DNA of 64,000 nt from Methanobrevibacter sp. (GTDB lineage Archaea; Methanobacteriota; Methanobacteria; Methanobacteriales; Methanobacteriaceae): assembly GCF_015062935.1 (NCBI RefSeq), contig NZ_SUTM01000012.1:23235-87234 (forward strand), read 5' to 3'. The position numbers and the translations under genes were made by a program. How positions within the stretch are numbered: the stretch's first letter is position 1; each line of letters begins with the position of its first letter. Positions 32,916-42,858 of this stretch are shown piece by piece. The notes beneath the pieces were generated by a model. The model had not been told where the DNA came from, made no database searches, and saw only the letters and a list, made by a program, of their open reading frames with translations.

Positions 32916-35009
32916 TAATTTGATTTTAATGTCGAGTGCTGATGAACCTTCTTCGTATACGAAGATTGGGTTTATGTCTAACTCGGATATTTCTGGGAAG
33001 TCTAAAGTCAATCTAGCTACTCTTTTGATAGCTTCTTTAACTTCTTCAACATCACAAGGAGCTTCTCCTCTGTATCCTTCAAGCAGTTTGGATACTTTGG
33101 TTGAAGCGATTTGTTCATCGATTTCCTGTGAACTCATTCCTTTTGCAAGGTTGAATGAAACATCTTCAATAAGGTTTACATAGATTCCACCCATGCCGAA
33201 TGCAATCATAGGACCGAACTGTTTGTCACGGATCATACCTACAATAACTTCTTCACCGGAATCCATCATTTTTTGCACTTCTACACCATCAGGTACAATG
33301 TCAGGGTGTGCAGCTTTAGCGTTTGCGATAATTTCATCGTATGTTGCTTTTGCTTCTTCAGCACTGCTGATTCCTACTTTTACACCGCCGATGTCTGATT
33401 TGTGTAAAATTTTATCTGATGCAATCTTAAGTACAACTGGGAATTCCATTTCTTCTGCTAAAGCAGCTGCTTCGTCTGCACTGGTTGATAATTTAATTGG
33501 TGCAGCGGAAATTCCATAAGCTTCAGCTACTGCATAAGCTTCACTACCAAGTAATGTGTCTCTGCCGTCAGCTTTAACTTTGTCGAATATTGCTTTAACT
33601 GCATCTTTGTCAACATCATCGATTTTTTCAACGACATCGTCATATTCCCTGTCTTCTAATCTTGCATATCTTGTCATTGCTTCAAGTGCAGTTACTGCTG
33701 TTTCTGGGAATACATAGGTAGGTACTCCATTTTCTCTTAAAGCATCGTTTGCAGCTTCAAAGGATGGTCCTCCCATGTTAACAACGATAATTGGTTTGTT
33801 GAATTCTTTTCTTTCTTCTAAAATCGCATTTGCAATTCCATCAGGATCTGCGGATGCGGTTGGACAAACCATAACGATTAAACTGTCAACTTCATCTTGA
33901 CTTAATACTATTTCTAATGATTCTTTGTATCTGCTTACCGGTGCGTCACCTAATACATCAATTGGGTTTTTAGCACTACCTTCTTCGGTAACACATTCTT
34001 TTAATCTTGCAGTGGTTTCTTCATCGAACTGTACTAATTGCAGTCCTGCTTTTTCCATTGCATCAACGGTGAGTACTCCTCCACCACCTGCATTGGTAAT
34101 AATAGCTACATTATCTCCTTTTGGAAGTGGTGCTTTGGAGAATGCGAGACCTAAATCGAATAGTTCTGCCATGGTTTCTACACGCATAATTCCTGATTGT
34201 CTAAATGCGGTATCAAATGCCAAATCACTTCCTGCAAGAGCTCCTGTGTGTGAGGATGCTGCTGCAGCTCCAGCTGAACTTGAACCTGATTTAAGTACAA
34301 TGATAGGTTTTTTGTGTGCGGTTTCTCTCATGGTTCTAACGAAGTCATCATCATCTGAAATAGATTCTAAGTAACAGATGATTACCTTGGTTTCATCGTC
34401 TTCTGCCAGGTATTGTAGAAGTTCGATTTCAGTTACTCCTGCTTTGTTTCCTAAACTGATTACTTTACTGAATCCTATTCCAGAAGTTACACTCCAGTCG
34501 ATGATAGCTACCATCATAGCTCCACTTTGTGAAATGAATGCCATGTTTCCGGTTGGTGGCATCATTTGTGAAAATGATCCGTTTAATGGGGTGTGTGAGT
34601 CAGTAATACCTAAACTGTTTGGTCCAATAATGTTTATACCGTATTCTTCACCAAGTGCTGTTAATTCTGCTTCTAATTTAGCACCTTCTTCTCCCACTTC
34701 TTTAAAACCTGCGGTAATAACTACCATGTTTTCAACACCTGCTTCACCACATTCTTTAACGGTTGGGTTTACAAATGCAACAGGGATGGTAATTATAGCC
34801 AAGTCTACTTTTTCAGGTATATCTTTTATGTTTGCGTATGCTTTTTTACCAAGAATTTCTCCGCCTTTTGGGTTTACTGGATAGATTGCTCCTTCAAAGC
34901 CATCATTGATGAGGTTATCTACAATGATGTATCCAACTTTTCCAGGAGTATTGGAAGCACCAATGACTGCCACGGATTCTGGTTTAAACATCTTATTGAG
35001 GTCTATCAT
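32913..35009 (-). CDS. ADP-forming acetate/acyl-CoA synthetase (fused alpha-beta)
   Basis: This 698-residue enzyme interconverts acyl-CoA, ADP and phosphate with acid, CoA and ATP. Order of domains: CoA-binding (MFKPESVAVIGASNTPGKVG), succinyl-CoA-ligase-like domain with the phosphohistidine in SSHTGALAGSD (near residue 255), and C-terminal ATP-grasp (EFPVVLKIASDKILHKSDIGGVKVGI). The alpha and beta parts are separate subunits in some archaea but fused here. In methanogens it may serve acetate assimilation or acid metabolism. AGGAGAATAACTT precedes the ATG at 35009. Codon-rich opposite-strand frames are shadows. Confidence 0.94.
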   Translation of the reverse strand: MIDLNKMFKPESVAVIGASNTPGKVGYIIVDNLINDGFEGAIYPVNPKGGEILGKKAYANIKDIPEKVDLAIITIPVAFVNPTVKECGEAGVENMVVITAGFKEVGEEGAKLEAELTALGEEYGINIIGPNSLGITDSHTPLNGSFSQMMPPTGNMAFISQSGAMMVAIIDWSVTSGIGFSKVISLGNKAGVTEIELLQYLAEDDETKVIICYLESISDDDDFVRTMRETAHKKPIIVLKSGSSSAGAAAASSHTGALAGSDLAFDTAFRQSGIMRVETMAELFDLGLAFSKAPLPKGDNVAIITNAGGGGVLTVDAMEKAGLQLVQFDEETTARLKECVTEEGSAKNPIDVLGDAPVSRYKESLEIVLSQDEVDSLIVMVCPTASADPDGIANAILEERKEFNKPIIVVNMGGPSFEAANDALRENGVPTYVFPETAVTALEAMTRYARLEDREYDDVVEKIDDVDKDAVKAIFDKVKADGRDTLLGSEAYAVAEAYGISAAPIKLSTSADEAAALAEEMEFPVVLKIASDKILHKSDIGGVKVGISSAEEAKATYDEIIANAKAAHPDIVPDGVEVQKMMDSGEEVIVGMIRDKQFGPMIAFGMGGIYVNLIEDVSFNLAKGMSSQEIDEQIASTKVSKLLEGYRGEAPCDVEEVKEAIKRVARLTLDFPEISELDINPIFVYEEGSSALDIKIKL

Positions 35010-35341
35010 AAGTTATTCTCCTAAAATTTTTTTTATTTATCATCAACATTTATAATGATAAATAATTAAGAATTCTTATAATATAATATAGAGTTATATT
35101 CATATTTAAATATATTGAAAATTATAGTGTTAACTTCTTATTATATGATTTTAATCATTATTTATTCTTTTTTTGATAATTTAGAAAAATGTATTTACTA
35201 TTTTTTTAAATGTGATTTTTAGAATTAACTTAAAAAGAATTTTTTCGCTTAAACTATTTATTACATGATGAATATAAATATATATAAATAATAAATTAGG
35301 GATATTTTAAAAAATTTAAAATATCTTATTAAAGGGATATT
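35010..35341. other. AT-rich divergent promoter region
   Basis: This 332-bp stretch has no credible gene. An ATATAAATATATATAAAT stretch about 65 bases upstream of 35342 is a good TATA candidate for the DUF2121 gene. Confidence 0.5.
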
Positions 35342-36262
35342 ATGAGCTTAATTATTGCATACATTGGAAAAAAAGGATGTGTGATGACTGGAGATAAAAG
35401 AAAAATAGGATATTTCGGTGATAAAGCAAGATTAGATGAATTAGAAAAAGATTTATATTCAGGTAATATTAAAGGTGATGAAGAGTTTCAAAAACGTGCA
35501 AGCGAGTTAGGCATTTCCATTAAGATTACTGATGATGCAAACAAGTTAAAGATAGTCGGTAATTGTGTTAGGGGAGAAGTAAGTACAAAAGGCACCTTCG
35601 AGACAAAACGCAGAAGGATTTATGGAACTACAAACGGTTATCAGATTGTTGAGTTGTTAGGCTCTGAGACACAATCACGTAATGCCGGTGAAAATGGAAT
35701 AATTATTTTCGGAAATAATTATGCAAAACAAATGGCTCAAAATCTTATTCAAAAGAGATGGAAGGCTTCTCAAAGTTTAAAATACATGGGAGAAGTATTT
35801 GAAGATATTTTAAGAGAAGTTTCTTCCAATACACCAACTGTAGGTTCTCATTTTGATACTTTAATTCAGCAACCTAAATTCAATGCTTCAGAAGCTCAAA
35901 AACATCTTAATATAACAATTGACCATGATATCAAAGTGTTAATTAAATTTAGACAAGATTTGACTGAACAATTAGTCCAACAAAGTATTGCTATTGACAT
36001 GGCAAATAAGATAATTAATGAAGGTGAAGTCGGTAAAGTTGTTTCCATTGATGGAAATATGTTATATGTTCAATTGAACAAAAATACTCAGGCCATGGAT
36101 GGGAATTGGAAACAATTAGCAGGACCTGGCCAGAATGTTTTAATGTTTACTGAAAGCAGCAATGTCAAAATAGGAGATAAAGTCATAATTGAAAATGAAA
36201 ATTTATGCCTTAAAAAAGATAAATCATCTCTTAAATGCGATATAATTCTTTGTTCTTTGTGA
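35342..36262 (+). CDS. DUF2121 protein, proteasome-like N-terminal fold
   Basis: This 306-residue protein matches what I recall as the archaeal DUF2121 family. The N-terminus SLIIAYIGKKGCVMTGDKR resembles the start of proteasome-subunit or Ntn-hydrolase domains. The C-terminal part contains a beta domain (GEVGKVVSIDGNMLYVQL ... NVKIGDKVII). The role is unknown. AAAGGGATATT lies before the ATG. The next gene follows after 11 bases, suggesting an operon with a metallo-beta-lactamase. Confidence 0.75.
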   Translation: MSLIIAYIGKKGCVMTGDKRKIGYFGDKARLDELEKDLYSGNIKGDEEFQKRASELGISIKITDDANKLKIVGNCVRGEVSTKGTFETKRRRIYGTTNGYQIVELLGSETQSRNAGENGIIIFGNNYAKQMAQNLIQKRWKASQSLKYMGEVFEDILREVSSNTPTVGSHFDTLIQQPKFNASEAQKHLNITIDHDIKVLIKFRQDLTEQLVQQSIAIDMANKIINEGEVGKVVSIDGNMLYVQLNKNTQAMDGNWKQLAGPGQNVLMFTESSNVKIGDKVIIENENLCLKKDKSSLKCDIILCSL

Positions 36263-36273
36263 TGGGGATTTAA

Positions 36274-37197
36274 ATGAAAATAACATTTTTTGGTAGTGGT
36301 GGTGGAAGGTTTTCCGCCATTTCCCAGCGAAGAATGACCGGAGGATTCAGGATTGATAATCTGGGCGGAAAGAATTATCATGTTGACCCTGGCCCAGGTG
36401 CGCTTGTAAGAACTTATCAATTCGGATTTGATCCTCGTAATTTAAGTGGTGTTTTTGTATCTCATGCACATACTGACCATTATAACGATGCGGAGATTCT
36501 CATTGAAGCCATGACAAAAGGCATGACCCGACGATTTGGTACAGTCTTTGGTAGCGACAGTGTTTTGAATGGTTATGATAAATGGGGTCCTTGCATTTCC
36601 AAGTATCACCAATCCCAATCAGACAAGGTTGTTCTGGAGCCGGACAAATTCAAGCCTGTTGATAATATTACCGTAAAGGGTACCAGAACAAAGCATGGTG
36701 ATCCTACAGGTTCAGGTTTTCAGATTGACTATAAGGGATTTAAGATTTCATATACTTCTGATACCGGTTATTTTGACGGGCTGGCAAAGGAGCACGAAGG
36801 TGCGGATATACTGATAGCCAGTGTGCTGCGTCCTGGAAACAGAACAATCAACGGACACATGTGTACTCGCAATTTCATTGATTTGATAAATGAAGTTGAA
36901 CCAAAAGTTGCTGTCATGACTCATTTGGGTTTAAAAATGATATCCAGCAATCCTGTTACTGAAGCTAAAAAGGTTTCCAAACAAACCGGAGTAAAAACTG
37001 TAGCGGCATATGACGGATTATCATTTAATGTGAATTATAATAATCCTAAAAGATTCAGATTGATATCACTTAAGGATGTAGAATCATCAAACCACAGTAC
37101 TTCCCACACTTTATTCAACAACGAAAGAAAAAATTCATATCAGTTGGCTTTTAAGCACAATGAGTTTGATGAAGTTTCATTCATGAAAAAAGATTAG
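36274..37197 (+). CDS. Metallo-beta-lactamase-fold hydrolase
   Basis: This 307-residue protein has the dinuclear metal motif in [10 protein letters not shown] (HxHxDH) near residue 68, FGSGGGRF at the start, and later conserved residues TSDTGYFDG and MTHLGLKM. It resembles RNase Z- or PhnP-like cytosolic hydrolases; the substrate is unknown. It is in an operon with the DUF2121 gene and ends four bases inside the convergent chorismate synthase gene. Confidence 0.9.
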   Translation: MKITFFGSGGGRFSAISQRRMTGGFRIDNLGGKNYHVDPGPGALVRTYQFGFDPRNLSGVFVSHAHTDHYNDAEILIEAMTKGMTRRFGTVFGSDSVLNGYDKWGPCISKYHQSQSDKVVLEPDKFKPVDNITVKGTRTKHGDPTGSGFQIDYKGFKISYTSDTGYFDGLAKEHEGADILIASVLRPGNRTINGHMCTRNFIDLINEVEPKVAVMTHLGLKMISSNPVTEAKKVSKQTGVKTVAAYDGLSFNVNYNNPKRFRLISLKDVESSNHSTSHTLFNNERKNSYQLAFKHNEFDEVSFMKKD

Positions 37198-38294
37198 ATT
37201 TGTTTTTTCAAATTAGTAGGATGAATGAATCCTGAGCGAATCATATGGTCTGCAAGAACAATTGCGGTGCTTGATTCAGCTACCACTGTCACTCTAGGAC
37301 AGATGCAGGGATCATGGCGTCCTTTAATTTCTATTTTTTCATTTTCCTGTTTTTCTAAATTAACGGAATCCTGACATTTTGAAATTGACGGTGTTGGTTT
37401 TATTGCTATTTTAGAAACAATTGGCATTCCATTGCTCATTCCACCAATAATTCCTCCGGAGTTGTTTGTTTTTGTAGTAATTTCATTGTCTCTAATCTGG
37501 TATTCATCATTGATTTCAGAGCCGGTGTGGTTTGCAACATCAAATCCGAGTCCGATTTCAACTCCTTTTACTGCACCGATGTTCATTAATATTCTGGCTA
37601 AATCTCCGTCAAGCCTGGAAAAAACAGGTTCTCCGATACCTGCCGGAACATTAACTGCAATGGTTTCAACAATTCCTCCAACGGAATCTCCTTCATGTTT
37701 TTTAGCCAATATTAGCTCTTCCATTTTTTCAGCCGCATCCAAATCTGCACAGCGCACAGGAGTTTTCTCAATGTTTTGCTTAATGGTTTTGAAGTCTTGA
37801 GGCTCTGCTTTAACGTCACCAATTTGGACAACATGGGAAATGATTTCGATATTTTGTGTCATTAGAAGTTTTTTAGCTATTGCTCCACCGATTACGTGGC
37901 CGATGGTTACTCGTCCGCTTCCTCTGCCCCCTCCGTTATAGTCATAGTTGCCGTATCTCATCATCCAGCCATAGTCTCCATGTGAAGGGCGTGGTGTGTT
38001 TTTAAACATGGAATAATCTTTGGAGTGCTGATTTTTGTTGAAAATAACTCCGGTAATTGGAGTTCCGTCAGTTTTACCTTCAAATATTCCGGACAAAATC
38101 TGCACTTCATCAGCTTCTTTTCTGGGTGTGGTTACACTGCTTGTTCCAGGTTTTCTTTTATCCAGTTCCTTTTGAATATCTTCAGCGGTTAATTCCAGGT
38201 TTGCAGGACATCCATCAACGATGGCTCCAACAGCAACTCCGTGGCTTGCTCCAAAACTTGTTATTTTAAATTTTTCTCCAATTGAATTTGACAT
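37194..38294 (-). CDS. aroC: Chorismate synthase
   Basis: This 366-residue enzyme makes chorismate from EPSP using reduced FMN, ending the shikimate pathway. Family signatures are [48 protein letters not shown], and [27 protein letters not shown]. The length is normal. It is convergent with the metallo-beta-lactamase (4-base overlap) and divergent from hemB, with 181 bases between. Confidence 0.97.
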   Translation of the reverse strand: MSNSIGEKFKITSFGASHGVAVGAIVDGCPANLELTAEDIQKELDKRKPGTSSVTTPRKEADEVQILSGIFEGKTDGTPITGVIFNKNQHSKDYSMFKNTPRPSHGDYGWMMRYGNYDYNGGGRGSGRVTIGHVIGGAIAKKLLMTQNIEIISHVVQIGDVKAEPQDFKTIKQNIEKTPVRCADLDAAEKMEELILAKKHEGDSVGGIVETIAVNVPAGIGEPVFSRLDGDLARILMNIGAVKGVEIGLGFDVANHTGSEINDEYQIRDNEITTKTNNSGGIIGGMSNGMPIVSKIAIKPTPSISKCQDSVNLEKQENEKIEIKGRHDPCICPRVTVVAESSTAIVLADHMIRSGFIHPTNLKKQI

Positions 38295-38475
38295 ATTGAG
38301 CCTCTTTTTAGCAATTAGTGTAGTATTTGTTTTTTAATGTTTTTAAATGTTTAAATTTTGACAAATATTTTTGCATTTTTGGTGGTCAATTCCTCTTTCA
38401 ATGTGATTTGTATCTTGAAATCCATACTGTCAATTTTAAATATTTTCAAAATAAACTATTAACTAAGTGATAAAA

Positions 38476-39480
38476 ATGCAATTTCCAACTACAAGAATGA
38501 GAAGATTAAGAAAAAATGCTAAAATAAGAAATATAGTTCGTGAAACCAAGTTAGAAAAAGACGATTTAATTTATCCTATTTACTTTAAAGAAGAGCTTCA
38601 GGGAAATGAAAAAGAGGAAATTTCATCACTTCCTGGGGAATTTAGATACTCACTGGATGCAGGTGTTGAGTTTGCAAAGAAACTTGAACAGAAAGGATTG
38701 AAATCAATTATTGTATTCGGAATTCCTAAAGAGGATACAAAAGATGAAATAGCTACTCCTGATTATTCAGCTACAGGCATTGTTCAAAAAGCAGTCAGAA
38801 GGCTTAAAAAAGAGACTAATCTTGTTGTAATCACTGATGTATGTTTGTGCCAATACACTTCTCATGGTCATTGCGGAATGATAGTGGAAAATGATGATAC
38901 TGATGATGGAATTGAAATATTGAACGATGAAAGCCTGCCTTACATTGCTAAAGTTGCTTTATCCCATGCAGAAGCAGGTGCTGATATTGTTGCACCTTCT
39001 GACATGATGGATGGTAGAGTTGGTGCAATCCGTCAATGTCTTGATGAAAACGGCTACACTAATGTGATGATAATGTCTTATTCTGCAAAATATGCATCTG
39101 CATTTTATGAACCTTTCAGGGTAGCTGCATGTTCTTCACCTCATGCCGGTGACAGGAAATCCTATCAGATGGATCCGGCAAATGCCGTTGAGGCAATCCG
39201 TGAATGTGAGCTTGATGTAATTGAAGGATGTGACTTTTTAATGGTAAAACCGGCACTTCCATATTTGGATGTTGTTCGAATGGTTCGTGATGAGTTCATG
39301 CTGCCTTTGGTTGCATATAACGTAAGCGGTGAATACGCTATGCTTATGGCTGCCATTGAAAAGGGATTTTTAACAGAACGCGCAATTTTAGAATCACTCC
39401 TTTCCATAAAAAGGGCAGGAGCAGATTTAATTATTACTAATTTCGCACCGTACTTACTTTTGAATGAGTTGATAGAATGA
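38476..39480 (+). CDS. hemB: Delta-aminolevulinic acid dehydratase
   Basis: This 334-residue enzyme condenses two aminolevulinates into porphobilinogen, feeding F430, cobamide and siroheme synthesis. Family features are [25 protein letters not shown] with the metal-binding cysteines, [28 protein letters not shown] and the Schiff-base lysine region [13 protein letters not shown] use the ATG at 38476 instead of the GTG at 38467 because AAGTGAT fits it. The stop overlaps the next start by four bases (ATGA). Confidence 0.96.
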   Translation: MQFPTTRMRRLRKNAKIRNIVRETKLEKDDLIYPIYFKEELQGNEKEEISSLPGEFRYSLDAGVEFAKKLEQKGLKSIIVFGIPKEDTKDEIATPDYSATGIVQKAVRRLKKETNLVVITDVCLCQYTSHGHCGMIVENDDTDDGIEILNDESLPYIAKVALSHAEAGADIVAPSDMMDGRVGAIRQCLDENGYTNVMIMSYSAKYASAFYEPFRVAACSSPHAGDRKSYQMDPANAVEAIRECELDVIEGCDFLMVKPALPYLDVVRMVRDEFMLPLVAYNVSGEYAMLMAAIEKGFLTERAILESLLSIKRAGADLIITNFAPYLLLNELIE

Positions 39481-40355
39481 ACGCTTCAGAAATAGCAAAA
39501 ATAGCACAAATTGCATCTGCACTTGAAGTTAGCGGATATCCAAAACCGGGAAACGTTCACAGGACCCGTGATTATGATGATATGGAATTTGAAGATTTTA
39601 TCATAAGTGGAATCGTAATAGGGGATACAATCCGTGAAGCCTGCACTGACGTTGATGTGGAAAATCCAGAACTTGGAAAATACATTCTGCAGGCAGTGGC
39701 TGAAACCGACAGATGGATTAAGAACAATACAAATCTTGGAATTGTAATGATGACCACTCCTATTGCAGTAGCAGCTTCCATTAGTGATTCCTTTGATGAT
39801 ATTCGAGGAAACATTAAACTTTTGATGGGAAACACTTCTGTTGACGATGCGTGTGATTTGTATGATGCAATCAACATTGCTGATGCCGGAGGAATGGGCG
39901 ATCAGGATGAATATGATGTTGCAAGCGATAATGCAAAACAGGAGCTCAGGGACAATAACCAGACCATGTATGATGTTTTGAAAATTTCTGCTCCTTGGGA
40001 TATGCTTGCACGTGAAATGACTTCTGACATGCCTGCCGTTTTTGAAATAGGTTATCCTACATATCATGAGTTAAGAGCTGAAAAAACTAAAAACGAGGCT
40101 TGTCTTTTAACATTTTTAACAATACTTTCTCATGTTCCTGATACTTTAATTTCAAGAAAATACGGTGATGAGGAAGCGCTAAAAATATCCTTGATGACTG
40201 GGGATTTGCTTAAAATGAAAGATTCATCAGACTTTATGGACAGAGTGAGTGAATTCGATGATTATTTATTTAAAAACAAGTATAATCCTGGAACCACAGC
40301 TGATTTAACAGCAGCATCAATTTTTGTAAGTTATTTGAAATCCAATTTTGAATAA
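39477..40355 (+). CDS. CitG/MdcB-family (triphosphoribosyl-dephospho-CoA synthase-like) protein
   Basis: This 292-residue protein matches the CitG superfamily: [25 protein letters not shown] at the start, the acidic [14 protein letters not shown] segment, a central ADAGGMGDQ, and a C-terminal [18 protein letters not shown]. CitG attaches ATP-derived triphosphoribose to dephospho-CoA for citrate lyase, which methanogens do not use in that form, so the archaeal members probably act on another substrate. It is translationally coupled to hemB by ATGA. That could point to a tetrapyrrole-related or simply co-ordered gene. Confidence 0.85.
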   Translation: MNASEIAKIAQIASALEVSGYPKPGNVHRTRDYDDMEFEDFIISGIVIGDTIREACTDVDVENPELGKYILQAVAETDRWIKNNTNLGIVMMTTPIAVAASISDSFDDIRGNIKLLMGNTSVDDACDLYDAINIADAGGMGDQDEYDVASDNAKQELRDNNQTMYDVLKISAPWDMLAREMTSDMPAVFEIGYPTYHELRAEKTKNEACLLTFLTILSHVPDTLISRKYGDEEALKISLMTGDLLKMKDSSDFMDRVSEFDDYLFKNKYNPGTTADLTAASIFVSYLKSNFE

Positions 40356-40378
40356 CTTCATATATTTTTTTAACTTTT

Positions 40379-40398
40379 AAACTAACAGTCGTTAGTTT
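40379..40398. promoter_or_regulatory. TetR operator 1
   Basis: AAACTAACAGTCGTTAGTTT has 8-bp inverted arms around a four-base centre. It overlaps the start of TATA-like TTTATATATC (40397-40406), so protein bound here should block transcription factor binding. Confidence 0.75.
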
Positions 40399-40423
40399 TA
40401 TATATCTTTTTTTAAATAACATT

Positions 40424-40441
40424 AACTAACAACTGTTAGTT
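40424..40441. promoter_or_regulatory. TetR operator 2
   Basis: AACTAACAACTGTTAGTT repeats the ACTAAC...GTTAGT half-sites of operator 1, 44 bp downstream, and ends eight bases before the TetR start. The expected transcript start lies within it. The arrangement fits autorepression. Confidence 0.75.
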
Positions 40442-40449
40442 TTGATATC

Positions 40450-41058
40450 ATGAATAATAAAGAAAAAATTTTCAATGTTTCAATTGATTTGTTTTCACAA
40501 TATGGTTATGATGGAGTTTCCATTCGCCAGATTGCTCGTGAAGTTGGAATAAAGGAAAGTTCAATCTATAATCATTACAAAAGCAAGGAATCAATCATGG
40601 ATTCAATTTTAAAGTATTATATCGAACAGATGATTTCCGAAGATATTCCAATTGACCAGGCTAGTGAGAATCTTGATATAAGCTTTGATTATTTCTACCG
40701 TGCCGGACTGGAAGCATTTTCCTCACAGCTGCGTGATGAAAAAATGTCCAAAATCACTAGAATAATATTCATTGAATCTTATCACAATGAAAAAATAAGG
40801 GAATTTCTCAAAAATAGCATTCTGGAAGATGCAATCACAGGATGGATAAATCTGTTTGATTTGATGAAATATAAAAAACTGATTCGTGATGATGTGGACT
40901 CAAGACAACTGGCAGAATCATTTTACAAATACGGACTTTCCCTGTTATATGAACATTATGTCATCAATTACCCTGAAGATGACGGGAAATTCGTAGATGA
41001 GCTATGTGAAAAATCAGAAAGACATATCAAATTGATATATGAATCTGTAAGGAGATAA
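40450..41058 (+). CDS. TetR-family transcriptional regulator
   Basis: This 202-residue regulator has the N-terminal TetR helix-turn-helix (IFNVSIDLFSQYGYDGVSIRQIAREVGIKESSIYNHYKSKESI) and a helical ligand-binding domain. It is the first gene of a five-gene unit with GNAT, flavoprotein, DGC-domain and flavodoxin-like genes, and two matching operators flank its promoter. The ligand is unknown; a redox-active or toxic aromatic compound is a reasonable guess given the downstream flavoproteins. Confidence 0.93.
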   Translation: MNNKEKIFNVSIDLFSQYGYDGVSIRQIAREVGIKESSIYNHYKSKESIMDSILKYYIEQMISEDIPIDQASENLDISFDYFYRAGLEAFSSQLRDEKMSKITRIIFIESYHNEKIREFLKNSILEDAITGWINLFDLMKYKKLIRDDVDSRQLAESFYKYGLSLLYEHYVINYPEDDGKFVDELCEKSERHIKLIYESVRR

Positions 41059-41062
41059 TTTA

Positions 41063-41677
41063 ATGGAAATAAGACTTGAAAACGAAAATGATTACTCTGA
41101 AGTGGAAGTGCTGGTTAGAAACTCATTCTGGAATATTTATCGGCCGGGAGCTTATGAACACTACATTGTGCATTGCTTAAGGAATGACAAATCTTTCATC
41201 AGGGATTTGGCATATGTCATTGAAGATGATGATAAAATTGTTGGCCATATTAGCTATTCTGTGGGATACATTGATTATGGTGATGTAAAAATTGACGCAG
41301 TTGTTTTAGGCCCTGTTTCAATACATGAAGATTATCAAAATATGGGTTTGGGTTCAAAACTGATTAGACATACGCTTGATTTGGCAAAAAATGAGGGAAT
41401 TCCCTTTGTTTTTGTAATTGGTGATGAAAATTATTATCACAGATTCGGTTTTGAAAGCGCTTCAAAATTTGATATATTTTTAGACGGAACTGATAGACAG
41501 GATGAATGCCCTTTTTTCATGGTTATCGTATTTGATAAAACCAAATTAAAAAATAAAAATGGAACATTTCATAATCCTGACGTATTTGATGTCAATCAAA
41601 GCGATGTGGATGAATTTGATAAACAATTTGAATTCAAGGAAAAATTAATTTTGGATTCACAATTAAAGGAGTTATAA
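41063..41677 (+). CDS. GNAT-family N-acetyltransferase
   Basis: This 204-residue protein has the acetyl-CoA-binding segment EDYQNMGLGSKLIRHTLDLAK (Q/RxxGxG/A variant) and the following YHRFGFESA typical of YhbS-type members. It begins 4 bases after the TetR gene. Substrate unknown. Confidence 0.88.
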   Translation: MEIRLENENDYSEVEVLVRNSFWNIYRPGAYEHYIVHCLRNDKSFIRDLAYVIEDDDKIVGHISYSVGYIDYGDVKIDAVVLGPVSIHEDYQNMGLGSKLIRHTLDLAKNEGIPFVFVIGDENYYHRFGFESASKFDIFLDGTDRQDECPFFMVIVFDKTKLKNKNGTFHNPDVFDVNQSDVDEFDKQFEFKEKLILDSQLKEL

Positions 41678-41678
41678 A

Positions 41679-42410
41679 ATGAAATATGTAATAATCAACG
41701 GATCTCCAAGAAGGAAAAATACATGTGCAGTAATAAAACAGATTAAAACAAATCTGGAAGGTGAATTTGAAGAAATCTATCTGCAAAAGGAAAAAATTCC
41801 ATTATGCGTAGGCTGCTATAACTGCATTGTTAAAGGTGAGAAATACTGCCCTCACTTCAGTCAGATTAATCCCATAGTTGAAAAGATAAACGATTGTGAC
41901 GGAATCATCATAGGATCACCGGTATATGCGATGAATGTCACAGCACTTCTTAAAAACTTCTTTGACCATACGGCTTACCTGTTCCACAGACCTCAGTTTT
42001 TCACAAAAAAAGCCATAGTCGTTGTTACAACTGCAGGGGCAGGCCATAAAAAGGTAGCCAATTACATTGATGAAACATTAAGGCATTGGGGAGTAAATAA
42101 AGTATATAAAATTGCAATGGCATGCGGAGGAAAGGAACATCTGGAAACCGAACCAATAGATAAAGTGTCTAAAAAATTCTTCAAGGATTTAAAGTCAAAT
42201 AAACTGCATTCTCCTAAATTTGGAGATATTTTGTTTTTCGATGTATGGAAAGCTATGGCTAATATGGACGAGCCTATCAAGCCAGATGCAGAATATTGGA
42301 ATGAAACTGGTTTGATTAATGAGGATTTTTCACCTGATGTTAAATTGAATTTCATAAAAAAGGGATTTTCAAAACTGATGTTTTTTATATTAAGTAAGTT
42401 CATAAAATGA
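41679..42410 (+). CDS. NAD(P)H-dependent FMN reductase / iron-sulfur flavoprotein-like
   Basis: This 243-residue flavodoxin-fold protein has the FMN phosphate loop GSPRRKNTC near residue 8, CVGCYNCIVKGEKYC (Cys motif as in iron-sulfur flavoproteins), and IIIGSPVYAMNVTALLKNFFDH. The C-terminus has a hydrophobic helical end. It starts one base after the GNAT stop, so the operon is tight. Electron transfer to a small molecule is expected, details unknown. Confidence 0.87.
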   Translation: MKYVIINGSPRRKNTCAVIKQIKTNLEGEFEEIYLQKEKIPLCVGCYNCIVKGEKYCPHFSQINPIVEKINDCDGIIIGSPVYAMNVTALLKNFFDHTAYLFHRPQFFTKKAIVVVTTAGAGHKKVANYIDETLRHWGVNKVYKIAMACGGKEHLETEPIDKVSKKFFKDLKSNKLHSPKFGDILFFDVWKAMANMDEPIKPDAEYWNETGLINEDFSPDVKLNFIKKGFSKLMFFILSKFIK

Positions 42411-42440
42411 TTATAAGAATTTAAAAGGGGAGTATAATTC

Positions 42441-42824
42441 ATGGCTGAAAAAATTGCTTTGGCGCCCTGCAACGGAATGAGTGCAAACGGACTTGTTTCA
42501 CGTGTAGCCGTAGGGGACTGCAAAAGTGAAAATGAGAATGTAATATCCATTTGTATGGGATCAACATCTGCGGATATTGAAGGCAAAAATGATGAAATGC
42601 TTAAAAAATTTCCGATTGTTGCCGTAAACGGATGTCCAAACGGATGTGTAAATAAGATTTTGAAAAATAAAGGAATTGATGTAGCTGACACAATTGCTGT
42701 TGATGAAGTTTTGAGTGGCTATGACGTAACTGCAAAAGACTCTTTCAGATTGGATGCAGAAGCAGAACAATGTGTAAAAATAATCAATGATAAATTAAAT
42801 AAAACGATTGAAAAGTTAATGTGA
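42441..42824 (+). CDS. Zinc-binding DGC-domain protein
   Basis: This 127-residue protein resembles the DGC/putative zinc-binding family by its conserved cysteines: LAPCNGMS, GDCKSE, ICMGSTS and VNGCPNGCVNKIL. Function is unknown; it may donate or hold metal or sulfur for neighbouring flavoproteins. AAAGGGGAG precedes the ATG. Confidence 0.72.
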   Translation: MAEKIALAPCNGMSANGLVSRVAVGDCKSENENVISICMGSTSADIEGKNDEMLKKFPIVAVNGCPNGCVNKILKNKGIDVADTIAVDEVLSGYDVTAKDSFRLDAEAEQCVKIINDKLNKTIEKLM

Positions 42825-42858
42825 TATTTTAATTATCATGAATGATATATATTACAAT

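Noticed and set aside
33925..34884. Long plus-strand frames opposite the acyl-CoA synthetase
   Set aside because: They are antisense shadows of a strongly supported gene, without ribosome sites or recognisable domains.
35911..35925. A partial palindrome TAACAATTG
   Set aside because: It lies inside the DUF2121 reading frame and only one half matches, so it is not a promoter operator.
39486..40067. A 193-codon minus-strand frame opposite the CitG-family gene
   Set aside because: It is antisense to a conserved gene and its composition is not protein-like.
42062..42691. A 209-codon minus-strand frame across the flavoprotein and DGC genes
   Set aside because: It is antisense to two recognisable genes and crosses their junction.
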